NCBI RefSeq assembly: GCF_002224645.1
Contig: NZ_CP022121.1
Location: 3,316,501-3,380,500 of the forward strand
Length of the DNA: 64,000 bases
Reading direction: 5' to 3'
Source of the DNA: Dehalobacterium formicoaceticum
GTDB lineage: Bacteria > Bacillota > Dehalobacteriia > Dehalobacteriales > Dehalobacteriaceae
Shown here: piece after piece, positions 26,552 to 35,340 of the stretch
Position numbering within the stretch: position 1 is the stretch's first letter
Layout of the letters: every line of letters starts with the position of its first letter
Made by a program: the position numbers and the translations under genes
Notes under the pieces: model-generated
What the model saw: only the letters and a program-made list of their open reading frames with translations
Databases searched by the model: none
Told to the model about the DNA's origin: nothing

Positions 26552-27145
26552 GTCGGGTCCGATACCCCTTAGCAAGTCGGCTCCCTCCTGATGCGTGGAA
26601 AGCCATAGGGGCAAATCCTGATCCTCAAGAATCACCGGCATCCGATCATGAATGGACACCAGGGAAGCATTGGCTGCGGTAGTCAAAATCACAAAAGCCC
26701 GGTACATGCGGCCGGTTTTATCGTCTTTAAATTGGTTGTACAGACCGGCCATATAGAGAATTTCCTGATGGGGCAAATATAAAAAATATTTGTCCTTTTT
26801 CTTTTTGCCCACATCCTTCCATTCAAAAAATCCGCTGGCAGGAATAACACAGCGTTGGGCGGCCAGAGAGGAACGGAACATTTTTTTGGTGTCCGCTGTT
26901 TCCTGACGGGCATTGATGATCACCCCCGGGCTATTCCAGCGGGGATACCCCCATTTCAGGGGAACCGCCTGGGATCCCCCTCCCTCTTTGGGCAGAAGAA
27001 CCGGGGCCACATTGGTGGGAAAGATCTCTCCCGTCTTCATCGCCTCCTGCTCCGGGGTTCCGGCAAAATTCTCTTCAATTTCCTGAAGTATCTTTCTCAT
27101 CTCCAAGTGATCTTCCTCATCAATGATGGCATAGCGACCGCACAT
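26528..27145 (-). CDS. yedK: SOS-associated HMCES/YedK-type protein
   Basis: 205 residues. MCGRYA gives the catalytic Cys2 that crosslinks abasic sites in single-stranded DNA; WGYPRW, NARQETADTKKMF, FFEWK and IHDRMPVIL are the conserved SRAP motifs. The ATG is preceded by AGGGGG. It is the third gene after dinB and the small 80-aa gene, so it is probably induced with them from the LexA-controlled promoter. Confidence 0.93.
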   Translation of the reverse strand: MCGRYAIIDEEDHLEMRKILQEIEENFAGTPEQEAMKTGEIFPTNVAPVLLPKEGGGSQAVPLKWGYPRWNSPGVIINARQETADTKKMFRSSLAAQRCVIPASGFFEWKDVGKKKKDKYFLYLPHQEILYMAGLYNQFKDDKTGRMYRAFVILTTAANASLVSIHDRMPVILEDQDLPLWLSTHQEGADLLRGIGPDLRAHICN

Positions 27146-27222
27146 GATGGTTACCCCCTATTATTCTGATTTTTAATCTTCCTTTTAGATTTCCTTTTAG
27201 GTTTCCCTTTAGGTTTCTTTTT

Positions 27223-27465
27223 TTAATCCTTTTTCCCTTCAACAAACCAACGATCTTCTTCCAAAAACAAAAAGGTTTCCCGTCCCCAAATACAGCAGGT
27301 GTAACGCATCCCGCAGCCCCCGGCTTTCAAGCTGGCCGCCGGCCGCACGTCCAGCACCCGGTCAATTTCGAAACGACGCCCATCTTCCCAGATAACACTT
27401 TGGGGAACCAGTCCTCCCTCTTTATCGAAACGGGCTGTAACATCCACGTAAACCTTCCGTGTCAT
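27223..27465 (-). CDS. Small conserved protein in the dinB operon
   Basis: 80 residues with RVLDVRPAASLKAGGCGMRY and WFVEG near the end; probably a small beta-rich fold. ATG preceded by AAGGAGA. Similar small proteins next to Y-family polymerases are familiar from Clostridia, but their function is not known to me. It sits 52 nt after dinB and 77 nt before yedK. Confidence 0.75.
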   Translation of the reverse strand: MTRKVYVDVTARFDKEGGLVPQSVIWEDGRRFEIDRVLDVRPAASLKAGGCGMRYTCCIWGRETFLFLEEDRWFVEGKKD

Positions 27466-27517
27466 TTTATCATCTCCTTACATCATACCCTGATCCAATC
27501 ATGAAATCTGCTCATGC

Positions 27518-28765
27518 CTATTTATGAAAGTACCCGACAGGATGAATCACATGCTCTTCTTTGGGATTGAGGCCGGTGAGTTTCCGATCCTCCAGCATCA
27601 TCCCCCGCTGAATACTGAAATAGCCAAATCTTTTTCGGAGGATATCCACAGTCCGCTCCAGATCCTCCCGGCGTTTCCGTTCTGCCTCATTGATGAACAG
27701 AGAAACCTGCAGCGGTTCTCCCTCCGGAACAAAGTCCATGCCCCGGACACCAATGCTCCTTAAGGGCTTATCCCAGGAATAATTTTTGGCAAACAGCTCC
27801 AAGGCCAAAAGAGCAATTTCCCCGGACAGGTTTGTGGGCCTTTCCAGTCTTCCCTGGCGTTCAAAAACAGCCAGATCCGTATCCCGTACATGAATCTGCA
27901 CCCGGCGGCACCTGAAACCATGGGACCGCATCCGGGCAGCCACGCTTTCCGCCAATACGTAGATCACCAGGCGCACATCCTCATTATTCACCAGGTCCCG
28001 GGGGGTGGTGGTACTGTTGCCGATGGATTTAATAATACCTTCATAGCCAAAGGGAGCCACGGGAGAGATATCCTCCCCGTTGGCAAAGGACCATAAAATA
28101 TCCCCCCATTTCCCCAGGAGAAAATGAAGAAAATATTGACTGGTCCGGGCCAGATCCCCAATGGTACGAATCATATACCGCCTTAGTTTTTTATCTGTGG
28201 AGCGCCCTACATAGAGGAGATCGGACACCGGGAGGGGCCAGGCCAGGCTGCGAAAGTTTTCCCGGGAAAGCACCGTGGTGGCATCCGGTTTTTTCATATC
28301 CGAGCCTAATTTTGCAAAAATTTTATTGTAGCTCACGCCCACGGAAGCAGTGATCCCCAGTTGAAATTTAATACGCTCCCGGATTTCATCGGCAATTTCC
28401 TTGCCCGTGCCATAAAGTTTGGCACTGTGGGTGACATCCAGCCAGGCTTCATCAATGCCAAAAGGTTCGATTTGGTCCGTATAGGTTAAATAGATCTCCC
28501 GAGCCAAACGAGCAAAGCGGAGATAAAGGCTGAAATTGGGGGGCACCACCACTAGATCCGGACACTTTCGGCGAGCTTGCCATAAAACTTCCCCGGTTTG
28601 AATGCCTAATTTCTTGGCCGGATAATTTTTCGCCAGCACAATCCCGTGCCGTAAAGTAGGATCCCCGCCCACCACTACCGGCTTTTCCCGGAGTTCCGGC
28701 CGGTACAGACACTCCACGGAAGCATAAAAATTATTCAGATCCGCATGCAGAATAACTCGATCCAA
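27518..28765 (-). CDS. dinB: DNA polymerase IV-type Y-family translesion polymerase
   Basis: 415 residues from a TTG at 28765 (GAGG 8 nt upstream). ILHADLNNFYASVE carries the first catalytic Asp and steric gate region; GIDEAWLDV has the second acidic pair. The little-finger domain spans about 240-350, and QVSLF near 360 is a beta-clamp-binding motif. A LexA box 19 nt before the start shows SOS control. It leads a three-gene repair operon with the 80-aa gene and yedK. Confidence 0.93.
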   Translation of the reverse strand: MDRVILHADLNNFYASVECLYRPELREKPVVVGGDPTLRHGIVLAKNYPAKKLGIQTGEVLWQARRKCPDLVVVPPNFSLYLRFARLAREIYLTYTDQIEPFGIDEAWLDVTHSAKLYGTGKEIADEIRERIKFQLGITASVGVSYNKIFAKLGSDMKKPDATTVLSRENFRSLAWPLPVSDLLYVGRSTDKKLRRYMIRTIGDLARTSQYFLHFLLGKWGDILWSFANGEDISPVAPFGYEGIIKSIGNSTTTPRDLVNNEDVRLVIYVLAESVAARMRSHGFRCRRVQIHVRDTDLAVFERQGRLERPTNLSGEIALLALELFAKNYSWDKPLRSIGVRGMDFVPEGEPLQVSLFINEAERKRREDLERTVDILRKRFGYFSIQRGMMLEDRKLTGLNPKEEHVIHPVGYFHK

Positions 28766-28783
28766 GAAAAACACCTCACATCT

Positions 28784-28797
28784 AGAACATGTGTTTG
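28784..28797. promoter_or_regulatory. LexA (SOS) box upstream of dinB
   Basis: AGAACATGTGTTTG fits the Firmicute LexA consensus CGAAC-RNRY-GTTCG with the half-sites GAAC and GTTT in correct spacing, just upstream of the dinB start. Confidence 0.75.
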
Positions 28798-28950
28798 GTT
28801 AAAGTATAGCGGCTTTCTCAGAAAAAATCAAGGCTGGGCAAGGATAAAAATATTCTTAAATTTGATAGAATCACCTGACAGAATATGTTATACTGAAAAA
28901 AAGATTTGTCTTACTTTAATAGCAATTCCCCATCATTATCATTATAAAGA

Positions 28951-29000
28951 AAATTTGGCTTACGCCAAGCCGAAGGCTTTGCGTAAGCCTTCGTTGCACT
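28951..29000. repeat. Left inverted repeat flanking the MtaA-like gene
   Basis: GGCTTACGCCAAGCC, then AAGGCTTTGCGTAAGCCTTC, then GTTGCACT. The right copy at 30123-30173 is in inverted orientation. Each arm is itself palindromic. Confidence 0.75.
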
Positions 29001-29047
29001 CAATAAAATTCCGGACTGATTCCTAAACCAAGATAGGAGGAAAAAAG

Positions 29048-30022
29048 ATGAGTTTTTTCACTGATCAAATACAAAGTCACAAGGGTTCCAGCCCTTGCCT
29101 GTTTTATCCTATGGCGCCCAAAATGGAAATTTCTATGACGGAGCTTTTAACGGACAGTAAGGTGCAGGAACGGGTGCTGACGAAAATAGCCCACGGCTAT
29201 CCTGTAAATGCCGTGATCCGTATGACCGAGCTTTGGTGCGAAGGAGCCTCCTTCGGTATGTCTTGCACTATAGCAGATGATTCTTTTCCCCGGTTAGGTG
29301 ATCCCATATGCACAGAGCCCCAAGCTCTGGCAGATGTAAAAATCCCCCAAATTGAAAATAAGACCACCGCCCCCTTGATTGAGGCAGTGCGCCTGGCTGT
29401 GCCCAAGATAGAGAAGCCTTTAATTATCGGTGTCACGGGCCCCTTTACCCTGGCTTCTGTTTTGAATGGTGTCGAAAATATTATGATGACCTGTATGACA
29501 GCCCCGGATCAGATTCACGATTTTTTAAGCCGCATCACGGATTATATAATTGAATATATCTCTGCCTATAAATCTGTGGGTGCCGCGGGAATTATTTTAG
29601 CGGAGCCTTCCGCCAGCATGATCTCCCCCGCCATGATGGAGGAATTCTCCAATGCTTATATTCAAAAAATAATCAAAGCCGTGCAGGACGACACTTTCTC
29701 TCTCATCTATCATAATTGCGGCGCCGTTAATCCCCATTTAAAGACCATCTCCCAGCTGGATGCAGATGCTTTCCACTTTGGCAGCGATGTGGATATGGGT
29801 CTGGCTCTGGATATCCTGGGCAAGAATAAGTTTGTCATGGGCAATGTTGACCCCCGTTTATTTATCACAGCCACACCCGATGAAATCGAAAAGCAAACGA
29901 CAGCGCTCCTGAATACCTATGGAGAGAGAGACAATTGGAGACTCTCCACAGGATGTGATTTGTCGCCGGATTCCTCCATGGAAAATGTGGAATGTTTCCT
30001 GCAGACAGCAAATCGTTTTTAA
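29048..30022 (+). CDS. Uroporphyrinogen decarboxylase-family protein (MtaA/CmuA-type methyltransferase)
   Basis: 324 residues, TIM-barrel URO-D superfamily. Instead of porphyrin-binding residues it carries the zinc ligands of methylcobamide:thiol methyltransferases: H-x-C in YHNCGA and Cys in STGCDL. GVTGPFTLAS and GNVDPRLF are family motifs. MtaA-like proteins transfer methyl groups from corrinoid proteins to CoM or another thiol/acceptor. No corrinoid protein is nearby. Start ATG with AGGAGG. The gene stands alone between inverted repeats, with its own terminator. Confidence 0.85.
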   Translation: MSFFTDQIQSHKGSSPCLFYPMAPKMEISMTELLTDSKVQERVLTKIAHGYPVNAVIRMTELWCEGASFGMSCTIADDSFPRLGDPICTEPQALADVKIPQIENKTTAPLIEAVRLAVPKIEKPLIIGVTGPFTLASVLNGVENIMMTCMTAPDQIHDFLSRITDYIIEYISAYKSVGAAGIILAEPSASMISPAMMEEFSNAYIQKIIKAVQDDTFSLIYHNCGAVNPHLKTISQLDADAFHFGSDVDMGLALDILGKNKFVMGNVDPRLFITATPDEIEKQTTALLNTYGERDNWRLSTGCDLSPDSSMENVECFLQTANRF

Positions 30023-30040
30023 AAAAGTTTTACTCTATAA

Positions 30041-30083
30041 AAAGCCTCTGCATGGCACTTATCCATGCAGAGGCTTTGGTTTT
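30041..30083 (+). terminator. Terminator of the MtaA-like gene
   Basis: AAAGCCTCTGCATGG pairs with CCATGCAGAGGCTTT over 15 bp around a short loop, followed by GGTTTT. Confidence 0.85.
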
Positions 30084-30122
30084 ACTTTCAGAAGGTATAG
30101 GTTTGTAAATGATGAAAGTATA

Positions 30123-30173
30123 AGTGCAACTACGGCTTCCGCCGTCGCCAGAGGCTTGGCGTAAGCCAAGTTT
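30123..30173. repeat. Right inverted repeat flanking the MtaA-like gene
   Basis: AGTGCAAC ... GGCTTGGCGTAAGCCAAG, the reverse complement of the arm at 28951-29000 with a changed middle hairpin (GGCTTCCGCC). Confidence 0.75.
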
Positions 30174-30207
30174 CCTAATGAATTTCAAGTATTAAATTGG
30201 CATTAAA

Positions 30208-30852
30208 TTACCCCATAATTTTACTTAGGGCCATTTCCCGACCAGCTTCCAGGTGATCCCGCCGCAAAATATCCAGGGCTTCCAGGAAGCGTTCCTCCCG
30301 GATCGCTTCCACAAATTGATACAGGGCCTCCAGAACCTCCCTGACATAGCCTGTTTCCTTTTGGGCGTTAATGCCAATGCGGATCAATTCATCCTGATTC
30401 CCCCGATAAATACGGTTAATGCGCTCATTTCCATAGATGCTGACAATCTCCATATGCATTTCCGTATCTGCCCGTTCCCATTCGTATGGATCCCGCTGAG
30501 CTGCCTTCATCCGCACTACTTTCTCCTCAATGCGATGAGCATACTCCCAGGTCTTTTCCTGATCAAAGATCATTTTTAAAGCATTTTCCTCCAATAAACT
30601 GCGTAATTGAAAAATCTCCAGGACATCCTGACGGGTGATTTCCTTGACGCGCATTTTTTTGCGAAAATCAGCGACAATCCAGCCCTCGATTTGCAAACGA
30701 TGCACCGCCATACGCACCGGCATGCGGCTGGTCTTCAGTTCTTCTGCCAGCTTCGCTTCCGTGAGAAAAGAGCCGGGAGCATAGGTCAGATTTAATATTT
30801 TTCTCTTAATATTATCATAGGCCATCTCAGACAAAGATTGATGATTATCCAT
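30208..30852 (-). CDS. GntR-family (FCD-type) transcriptional regulator
   Basis: 214 residues: winged helix (about 5-75; AKLAEELKTSRMPVRMAVHRLQ) and an FCD ligand-binding domain (about 85-214). Ligand residues of this fold are usually Asp/His bound to a metal and a small organic acid. Its ATG overlaps the stop of the activase gene, so it is the last gene of the glycyl radical operon. The likely operator is the 14-bp palindrome upstream of the glycyl radical gene at 34286. The ligand is probably the enzyme's substrate (inference). Confidence 0.88.
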   Translation of the reverse strand: MDNHQSLSEMAYDNIKRKILNLTYAPGSFLTEAKLAEELKTSRMPVRMAVHRLQIEGWIVADFRKKMRVKEITRQDVLEIFQLRSLLEENALKMIFDQEKTWEYAHRIEEKVVRMKAAQRDPYEWERADTEMHMEIVSIYGNERINRIYRGNQDELIRIGINAQKETGYVREVLEALYQFVEAIREERFLEALDILRRDHLEAGREMALSKIMG

Positions 30853-31811
30853 CAAGCTACCTCATTTCCGTTCACATATACCGGTACCCCCGGTTTCTGC
30901 CCCGCAAGAAATCCGGCCCGCTCCAAAATCCATGCCGGTGAGGGAGGCAGCAACTTCTTGAAAGCGTAGTCCCGGCCCAAATGGCTGTAGGTCTCCTTGC
31001 CTAAACGATGATAGGGCAGGATCTCGATCCCTTTAAGTTTTTTGAGGGAGCGGCAAAATGCTCCTGTTGCTGCCAGATTATCATCAGAATCGTTAAGACC
31101 CGGGATCAGAGGAATACGCACCATGATTTCCACGGGATGGGAAGACTGATCAATGCGCCGGATATTGTCCAGAATCAGGCTATTATCCACACCCACCCAT
31201 TGCTGATGAAGATCACGATCCATCAGCTTTAAGTCTACATAGAGGTTCTGCAGGAAGGGCAGGATCTTTTCCATTTCGCCCCAGGGAGCATAACAGCTGG
31301 TTTCCAAGGCGGCAGGAATGCCCCGTCTTCCACACGCCCTGAGCACCGCTGCCGTAAAATCAACCTGACTTAAAGCTTCACCTCCGCTGACGGTTACCCC
31401 GCCTCCGGAGTGGAAAAAGAAAATTTCATCCTTGGAGATTTCTTTAATAACTTCTTCAACAGTCATAATGCTCCCATATTGCTTCCAGGCCCTATGGGGG
31501 CATTTGACGACACAAAGAAAACAACGACTGCATTTGGTCTGATCAACTGACACCTTTGACACCTTTGATACCTCTGAACTTAAATGCAGAGCTCCGGCGG
31601 GACAGGAGGCAACACAACGACCGCATCCCATGCAGCGTCCTGCGTCGTATCCTTTTTCCGGCGCCCGGCATTGGGATTCCGGGGTGGAGCACCAGGAGCA
31701 TTGCAGGGGACAGCCTTTTAAAAACAGCACTGTGCGGAGTCCTGCTCCGTCATGAATGGAGGTGCGCTCAATTCTAAGCACTGTACCCATAAGCGACAAA
31801 TCATCCTTCAT
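30852..31811 (-). CDS. Glycyl radical enzyme activating protein (radical SAM)
   Basis: 319 residues from the ATG at 31811, 4 nt after the stop of the glycyl radical gene. GCPLQCSWC supplies the radical cluster ligands (C34, C38, C41); an inserted two-[4Fe-4S] ferredoxin domain has C-x2-C-x2-C-x3-C sets at about 60-70 and 94-104, as in activases of decarboxylase/dehydratase-type glycyl radical enzymes but not of classical PFL. A YVDLKLMD motif is present. It installs the glycyl radical on the neighbouring enzyme. Confidence 0.92.
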   Translation of the reverse strand: MKDDLSLMGTVLRIERTSIHDGAGLRTVLFLKGCPLQCSWCSTPESQCRAPEKGYDAGRCMGCGRCVASCPAGALHLSSEVSKVSKVSVDQTKCSRCFLCVVKCPHRAWKQYGSIMTVEEVIKEISKDEIFFFHSGGGVTVSGGEALSQVDFTAAVLRACGRRGIPAALETSCYAPWGEMEKILPFLQNLYVDLKLMDRDLHQQWVGVDNSLILDNIRRIDQSSHPVEIMVRIPLIPGLNDSDDNLAATGAFCRSLKKLKGIEILPYHRLGKETYSHLGRDYAFKKLLPPSPAWILERAGFLAGQKPGVPVYVNGNEVA

Positions 31812-31815
31812 CCCA

Positions 31816-34212
31816 TCACCCCACTGAGATTCCATGCTGCACCGTACGTCCGATGATATCATCCTGAACGTCTTTGCCCAATTCCACAAAGTAGGCGGTA
31901 TATCCGGCCACCCGCACCAAAAGACCCCGATAAGCCTCCGGATTTTTCTGGGCCTGAATCAGTTTTTTCTGGTCAATGACATTGAACTGCACATGATAAA
32001 CCCCCAGGCTGCACATGCTCTTGAGGAGGGCCATCATCTGAGTAATGCCGTTTTCTGTAGCAAGCATGGCCGGTTCCACCTTCATATTTAAAAGAGTCCC
32101 CTGAACAAAACGGTCATGGGGAATATTGGCAACGGATTTCAACACCCCGCTGGGCCCGTTGACATCAGTCCCTCCGCTGGGGCTGACCCCGTCCGCCAAA
32201 GGCTTCCAGGCACGGCGTCCGGAAGGTAGAGCACCCACCTCCAAGCCAAAAGGGGTATTTCCGGAAACAGGCAAAATGCCTGGTGTCATCCGGCCGAATT
32301 TGCTGCTGTATTTTTCAATTTCGTCCGCGATAAAGGTGAGGAGATCCCCCGCCAGATCATCAACCATGGGATCATCATTGCCATATTTGGGAGCATCCAG
32401 GCAGAGTTTTAAAAGATCCCCACGCCCTGCAAAATCCTGATCGAGAGCAGTTAAAAGTTCCTCCATGGTCATCTGCTTGGTTTCATAAACAAGATGCCGT
32501 ACCGCGGCCACACTATTGATCAAATCCGCTACGCCAATTAAAATAATGCCATTGCCCACATTGTATTTAGCGCCTCCCCAGGCGTAATCCTGACACTTTT
32601 CAATACAATCTTTGAAGGTCAGGGACAGGGCAGGGACAGGACGATTCATACAGATTTCATCGATGACATGACTTCCTTTTACCACTGCCCGGACAGCATA
32701 AGCGATTTGACTTTTCAGCGCCTCCAGAAACTCCTGATAAGTTTCAAACCGGGCGGCATCCCCGGTGCAGCAGGAAATCGTTTGGCCGCTCTTCCTGTTT
32801 TGCCCATTTAGAAGGGCAAATTCCACCATGCTCCCCAAATTAATATCCGCCAAAGCTGTGTATTGACGCATGCGCCCTTCCAAATTAGTCTCTACGCAGC
32901 CGCAGGGGTTCCAATCAAAGGCTTCTTTTAGAGGTACCCCTTTGTTCATAATCATGCGAATTCCCATATCATCATTGTGAAAGGCGGGGAATCCCGTGCC
33001 CAAGCTGATTAATTCCACGACCTTGCGCAAAAAGGCAGTGGGGTTCTTGGCCAGACTATAACGTACTGACAGGGAGGGTTGATATAACTGCACATCCATG
33101 GTGGCCTGGAGCATCATATAGGACAGATCATTCACCGCATCCCGTCCGGTTCCGTCCACGCCCCCGACGCAGACATTTTGAAACATGGGGTAACCTGCGG
33201 CAAACTCCGCGGTGATCGCATCCTGGAAAAGACAAGGCTCGCTGAATTTTACCCATAAACAATCCAGAAGCTCCTGGGCCTGCTCCGGGGTAATACGTCC
33301 GGCCTTCAGATCTGCCTGATAATAGGGCCAGAGATATTGATCCATGCGTCCCGGATTATAGCTGGCGGCATTTTGTTCCATAAAAATACATATTTGATAA
33401 AAATACAAAGACTGTATGGCTTCCCGGAAGGTACGGGCAGGAAACGCCGGCACCCAGCGGCACACCCGGGCGATCTCCTCCAGTTCTTCCTTGCGCTTAG
33501 GATCTTGCTCTGAAGGGGCTAATCTTTCCGCTGCTGTGGCATATCGCTCCGCCAAATCCATAATCCCTTCCGCAACAATCCGCAGAGATTGTAAATAATA
33601 ATCCTTTTCGTAATCCCCGGGGCGGGTCAGGTCAAATTGAGCCTGGCGGATATCTATTTTTTGGACAATCCCGGTAATCCCCTCCCGGATCAGCCACTCG
33701 TAGCCGGCTGTCGTTTCACCAAAGCCGCGCACCGCTTTCCGGTCAATGTAGATTACCCCGTGATCCCGTAATTCCCGGGTATCCTCGGGGATTTGAGCCA
33801 GCCATTCCTCATAGTTGGAACGTCCTCTCCAATATGGACGGATTTCTTCCTCGAAAATTTTCCGATCCTCCTCCTTCAATTCAAAAGGATCATAGCGCCG
33901 TGCACTGATGGTATCCAGTTCATCATTTAACACGGACCAGCAAGTATCGGCACACAAAATACCTCCCCGCAGCTTGCTGCCGGAACAGCCCACAATCAGT
34001 TCGTCCTCCCAGATGGTCACCGTCTTTTCCCGGCATTGCCGGCGAAAAGCCCTGGCCTTCTGTAACACCAGGGGCTCCCCTCCTGCTTCCTGAAAGCCTG
34101 CAGTGAGAATACGGGCATTTTCCAAATCCATTTCCGGCCGGGTATGAAGGACTCTTTCTTTCAAACGATTAATACGCTTCATATATGAGGGGTTTTCAAT
34201 GGACTCTGTCAT
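31816..34212 (-). CDS. Glycyl radical enzyme of unassigned substrate
   Basis: 798 residues from the ATG at 34212 (GGGAGGTG 6 nt before). The active-site cysteine lies in NPCGCVETN (Cys439, with Glu441), and the glycyl radical site in RVAGYTAYF (Gly770). The C-x-E motif excludes pyruvate formate-lyase (CC) and groups it with decarboxylases/eliminases/dehydratases. The sequence after it (GRMRQYTALADINLGS) differs from what I recall for choline lyase, glycerol dehydratase and hydroxyproline dehydratase; an arylacetate-decarboxylase-like enzyme is possible, but no small HpdC-like subunit is present. Operon with its activase and a GntR regulator. Confidence 0.88.
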   Translation of the reverse strand: MTESIENPSYMKRINRLKERVLHTRPEMDLENARILTAGFQEAGGEPLVLQKARAFRRQCREKTVTIWEDELIVGCSGSKLRGGILCADTCWSVLNDELDTISARRYDPFELKEEDRKIFEEEIRPYWRGRSNYEEWLAQIPEDTRELRDHGVIYIDRKAVRGFGETTAGYEWLIREGITGIVQKIDIRQAQFDLTRPGDYEKDYYLQSLRIVAEGIMDLAERYATAAERLAPSEQDPKRKEELEEIARVCRWVPAFPARTFREAIQSLYFYQICIFMEQNAASYNPGRMDQYLWPYYQADLKAGRITPEQAQELLDCLWVKFSEPCLFQDAITAEFAAGYPMFQNVCVGGVDGTGRDAVNDLSYMMLQATMDVQLYQPSLSVRYSLAKNPTAFLRKVVELISLGTGFPAFHNDDMGIRMIMNKGVPLKEAFDWNPCGCVETNLEGRMRQYTALADINLGSMVEFALLNGQNRKSGQTISCCTGDAARFETYQEFLEALKSQIAYAVRAVVKGSHVIDEICMNRPVPALSLTFKDCIEKCQDYAWGGAKYNVGNGIILIGVADLINSVAAVRHLVYETKQMTMEELLTALDQDFAGRGDLLKLCLDAPKYGNDDPMVDDLAGDLLTFIADEIEKYSSKFGRMTPGILPVSGNTPFGLEVGALPSGRRAWKPLADGVSPSGGTDVNGPSGVLKSVANIPHDRFVQGTLLNMKVEPAMLATENGITQMMALLKSMCSLGVYHVQFNVIDQKKLIQAQKNPEAYRGLLVRVAGYTAYFVELGKDVQDDIIGRTVQHGISVG

Positions 34213-34285
34213 TATGGACACCTCCCAGAATATTTAAACTTACCAGGTTTATTATTTTATGTATCATAACGGAGCCCATATTTAT

Positions 34286-34299
34286 TTTGGGATCCCAAA
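34286..34299. promoter_or_regulatory. Candidate GntR operator upstream of the glycyl radical operon
   Basis: TTTGGGATCCCAAA is a perfect 14-bp palindrome 74 nt before the glycyl radical start, in the only promoter region of an operon that ends with a GntR gene. A TATTAT -10-like box lies immediately upstream on the minus strand. Confidence 0.55.
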
Positions 34300-34495
34300 T
34301 GCATAATAACATATGAAAAATATTTTTTCAATATAATCTCATTTTGATTATTTTTCTTTGGTTCAGAAAGATGAATGATCATATTTGTCACTCTCTGCAA
34401 GTCATCTTTCGTGGGTAATAGTGACAATTAGTTCTCGGATAAATCCTTGTCTCTGGGAGAAAATAAACTCTATCAAAGGATTAGGGTGAAATGAT

Positions 34496-35107
34496 ATGAA
34501 AAAAATAAAGGACAGATTTGCTTTAGGTATTATTTGCGGCTTAGGAGGCAATATCAGCAAACGCATCCTGGAAAACTATTTTATTAAAATCGGGTTTTCA
34601 AATAGTAGCGGAAGAAAAACCGCCGCCGGTATATTTCTTAAAAAACATCAAATCTCCAAACCTTATGGCAAAGTGGTTGGTGAAATTGCCGATCATATGA
34701 TTGCCGCCGGACTGGGTGTCACCTGTGTCTATTGGCTCTCCTTTATGGGAAAGGATCACTACCTTTTAAAGGGAGGCGGTCTGGGGGCAGCGGAATGGAC
34801 ATCCCTATACGGGGTGGCGTCACATTTAGGAGCAACCCACATTTTCCCGGTTAGCCCCAAAGATGCCGTGGCAAACTTTCTTTCCCATGTGGCCTTTGGC
34901 ACCACAAAAACATTTCTAGCCGTCCGTCTGGGAGATGAAGAACTGTTTAACCCACGAAATTTATCCCACAAAATTAATCATCATCAAAGGCAGTTTTCTA
35001 TTCCTTTACGAGGAAACGATAGCCTTTGTCCTCCAGCGGCCGCTCCGATAGCAGATCAGGGAGATCAAACAGTAACAGCCAGCGTTCCAGGCTGCAGGCA
35101 GACTTAA
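34496..35107 (+). CDS. Hypothetical protein with hydrophobic segments
   Basis: 203 residues. It begins with basic residues and a GIICGLGGNISKRI segment; a hydrophobic stretch (about 64-85; ADHMIAAGLGVTCVYWLSFM) and a glycine-rich region (LLKGGGLGAAEW) follow, then SHLGATHIFPVSPKDAVANFLSHVAFG, then a polar, low-complexity tail of ~40 residues. It is probably membrane-associated. I recognise no family. It is a single gene with GGGTGAAATGAT before the ATG and a weak hairpin downstream. Confidence 0.6.
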   Translation: MKKIKDRFALGIICGLGGNISKRILENYFIKIGFSNSSGRKTAAGIFLKKHQISKPYGKVVGEIADHMIAAGLGVTCVYWLSFMGKDHYLLKGGGLGAAEWTSLYGVASHLGATHIFPVSPKDAVANFLSHVAFGTTKTFLAVRLGDEELFNPRNLSHKINHHQRQFSIPLRGNDSLCPPAAAPIADQGDQTVTASVPGCRQT

Positions 35108-35149
35108 ATATATGGAACGAAAATCAATGAAAGCTGCCGCCATGAGATA

Positions 35150-35199
35150 AGAAAACCGCCTCTACAGATACCTGCTGGTTCTGTTACGACGGTTTTATT
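35150..35199 (+). terminator. Weak terminator after the 203-aa gene
   Basis: AAAACCG and CGGTTTT with an internal ACAG/CTGT pairing, followed by ATTT. Confidence 0.5.
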
Positions 35200-35226
35200 T
35201 AAGACATTGGTTAGCTTTAGCTATTT

Positions 35227-35337
35227 ATCAAATTCCAAGACTCCCATTTCTATAAGTGGGAGTTCCTATTTTACCTCAGGTGGGGTAGATTCCCCATCTG
35301 AAGCCCCGATGTCCAGCTTTAGCTGAACGAGTTCACT
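35227..35337 (-). repeat. IS605-like miniature element, copy B
   Basis: 111 bp, reverse orientation relative to copy A, ~93% identical to it. Its left end abuts the carB stop codon (3 bp away), so its hairpins may also end carB transcription. Confidence 0.8.
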
Positions 35338-35340
35338 CTA

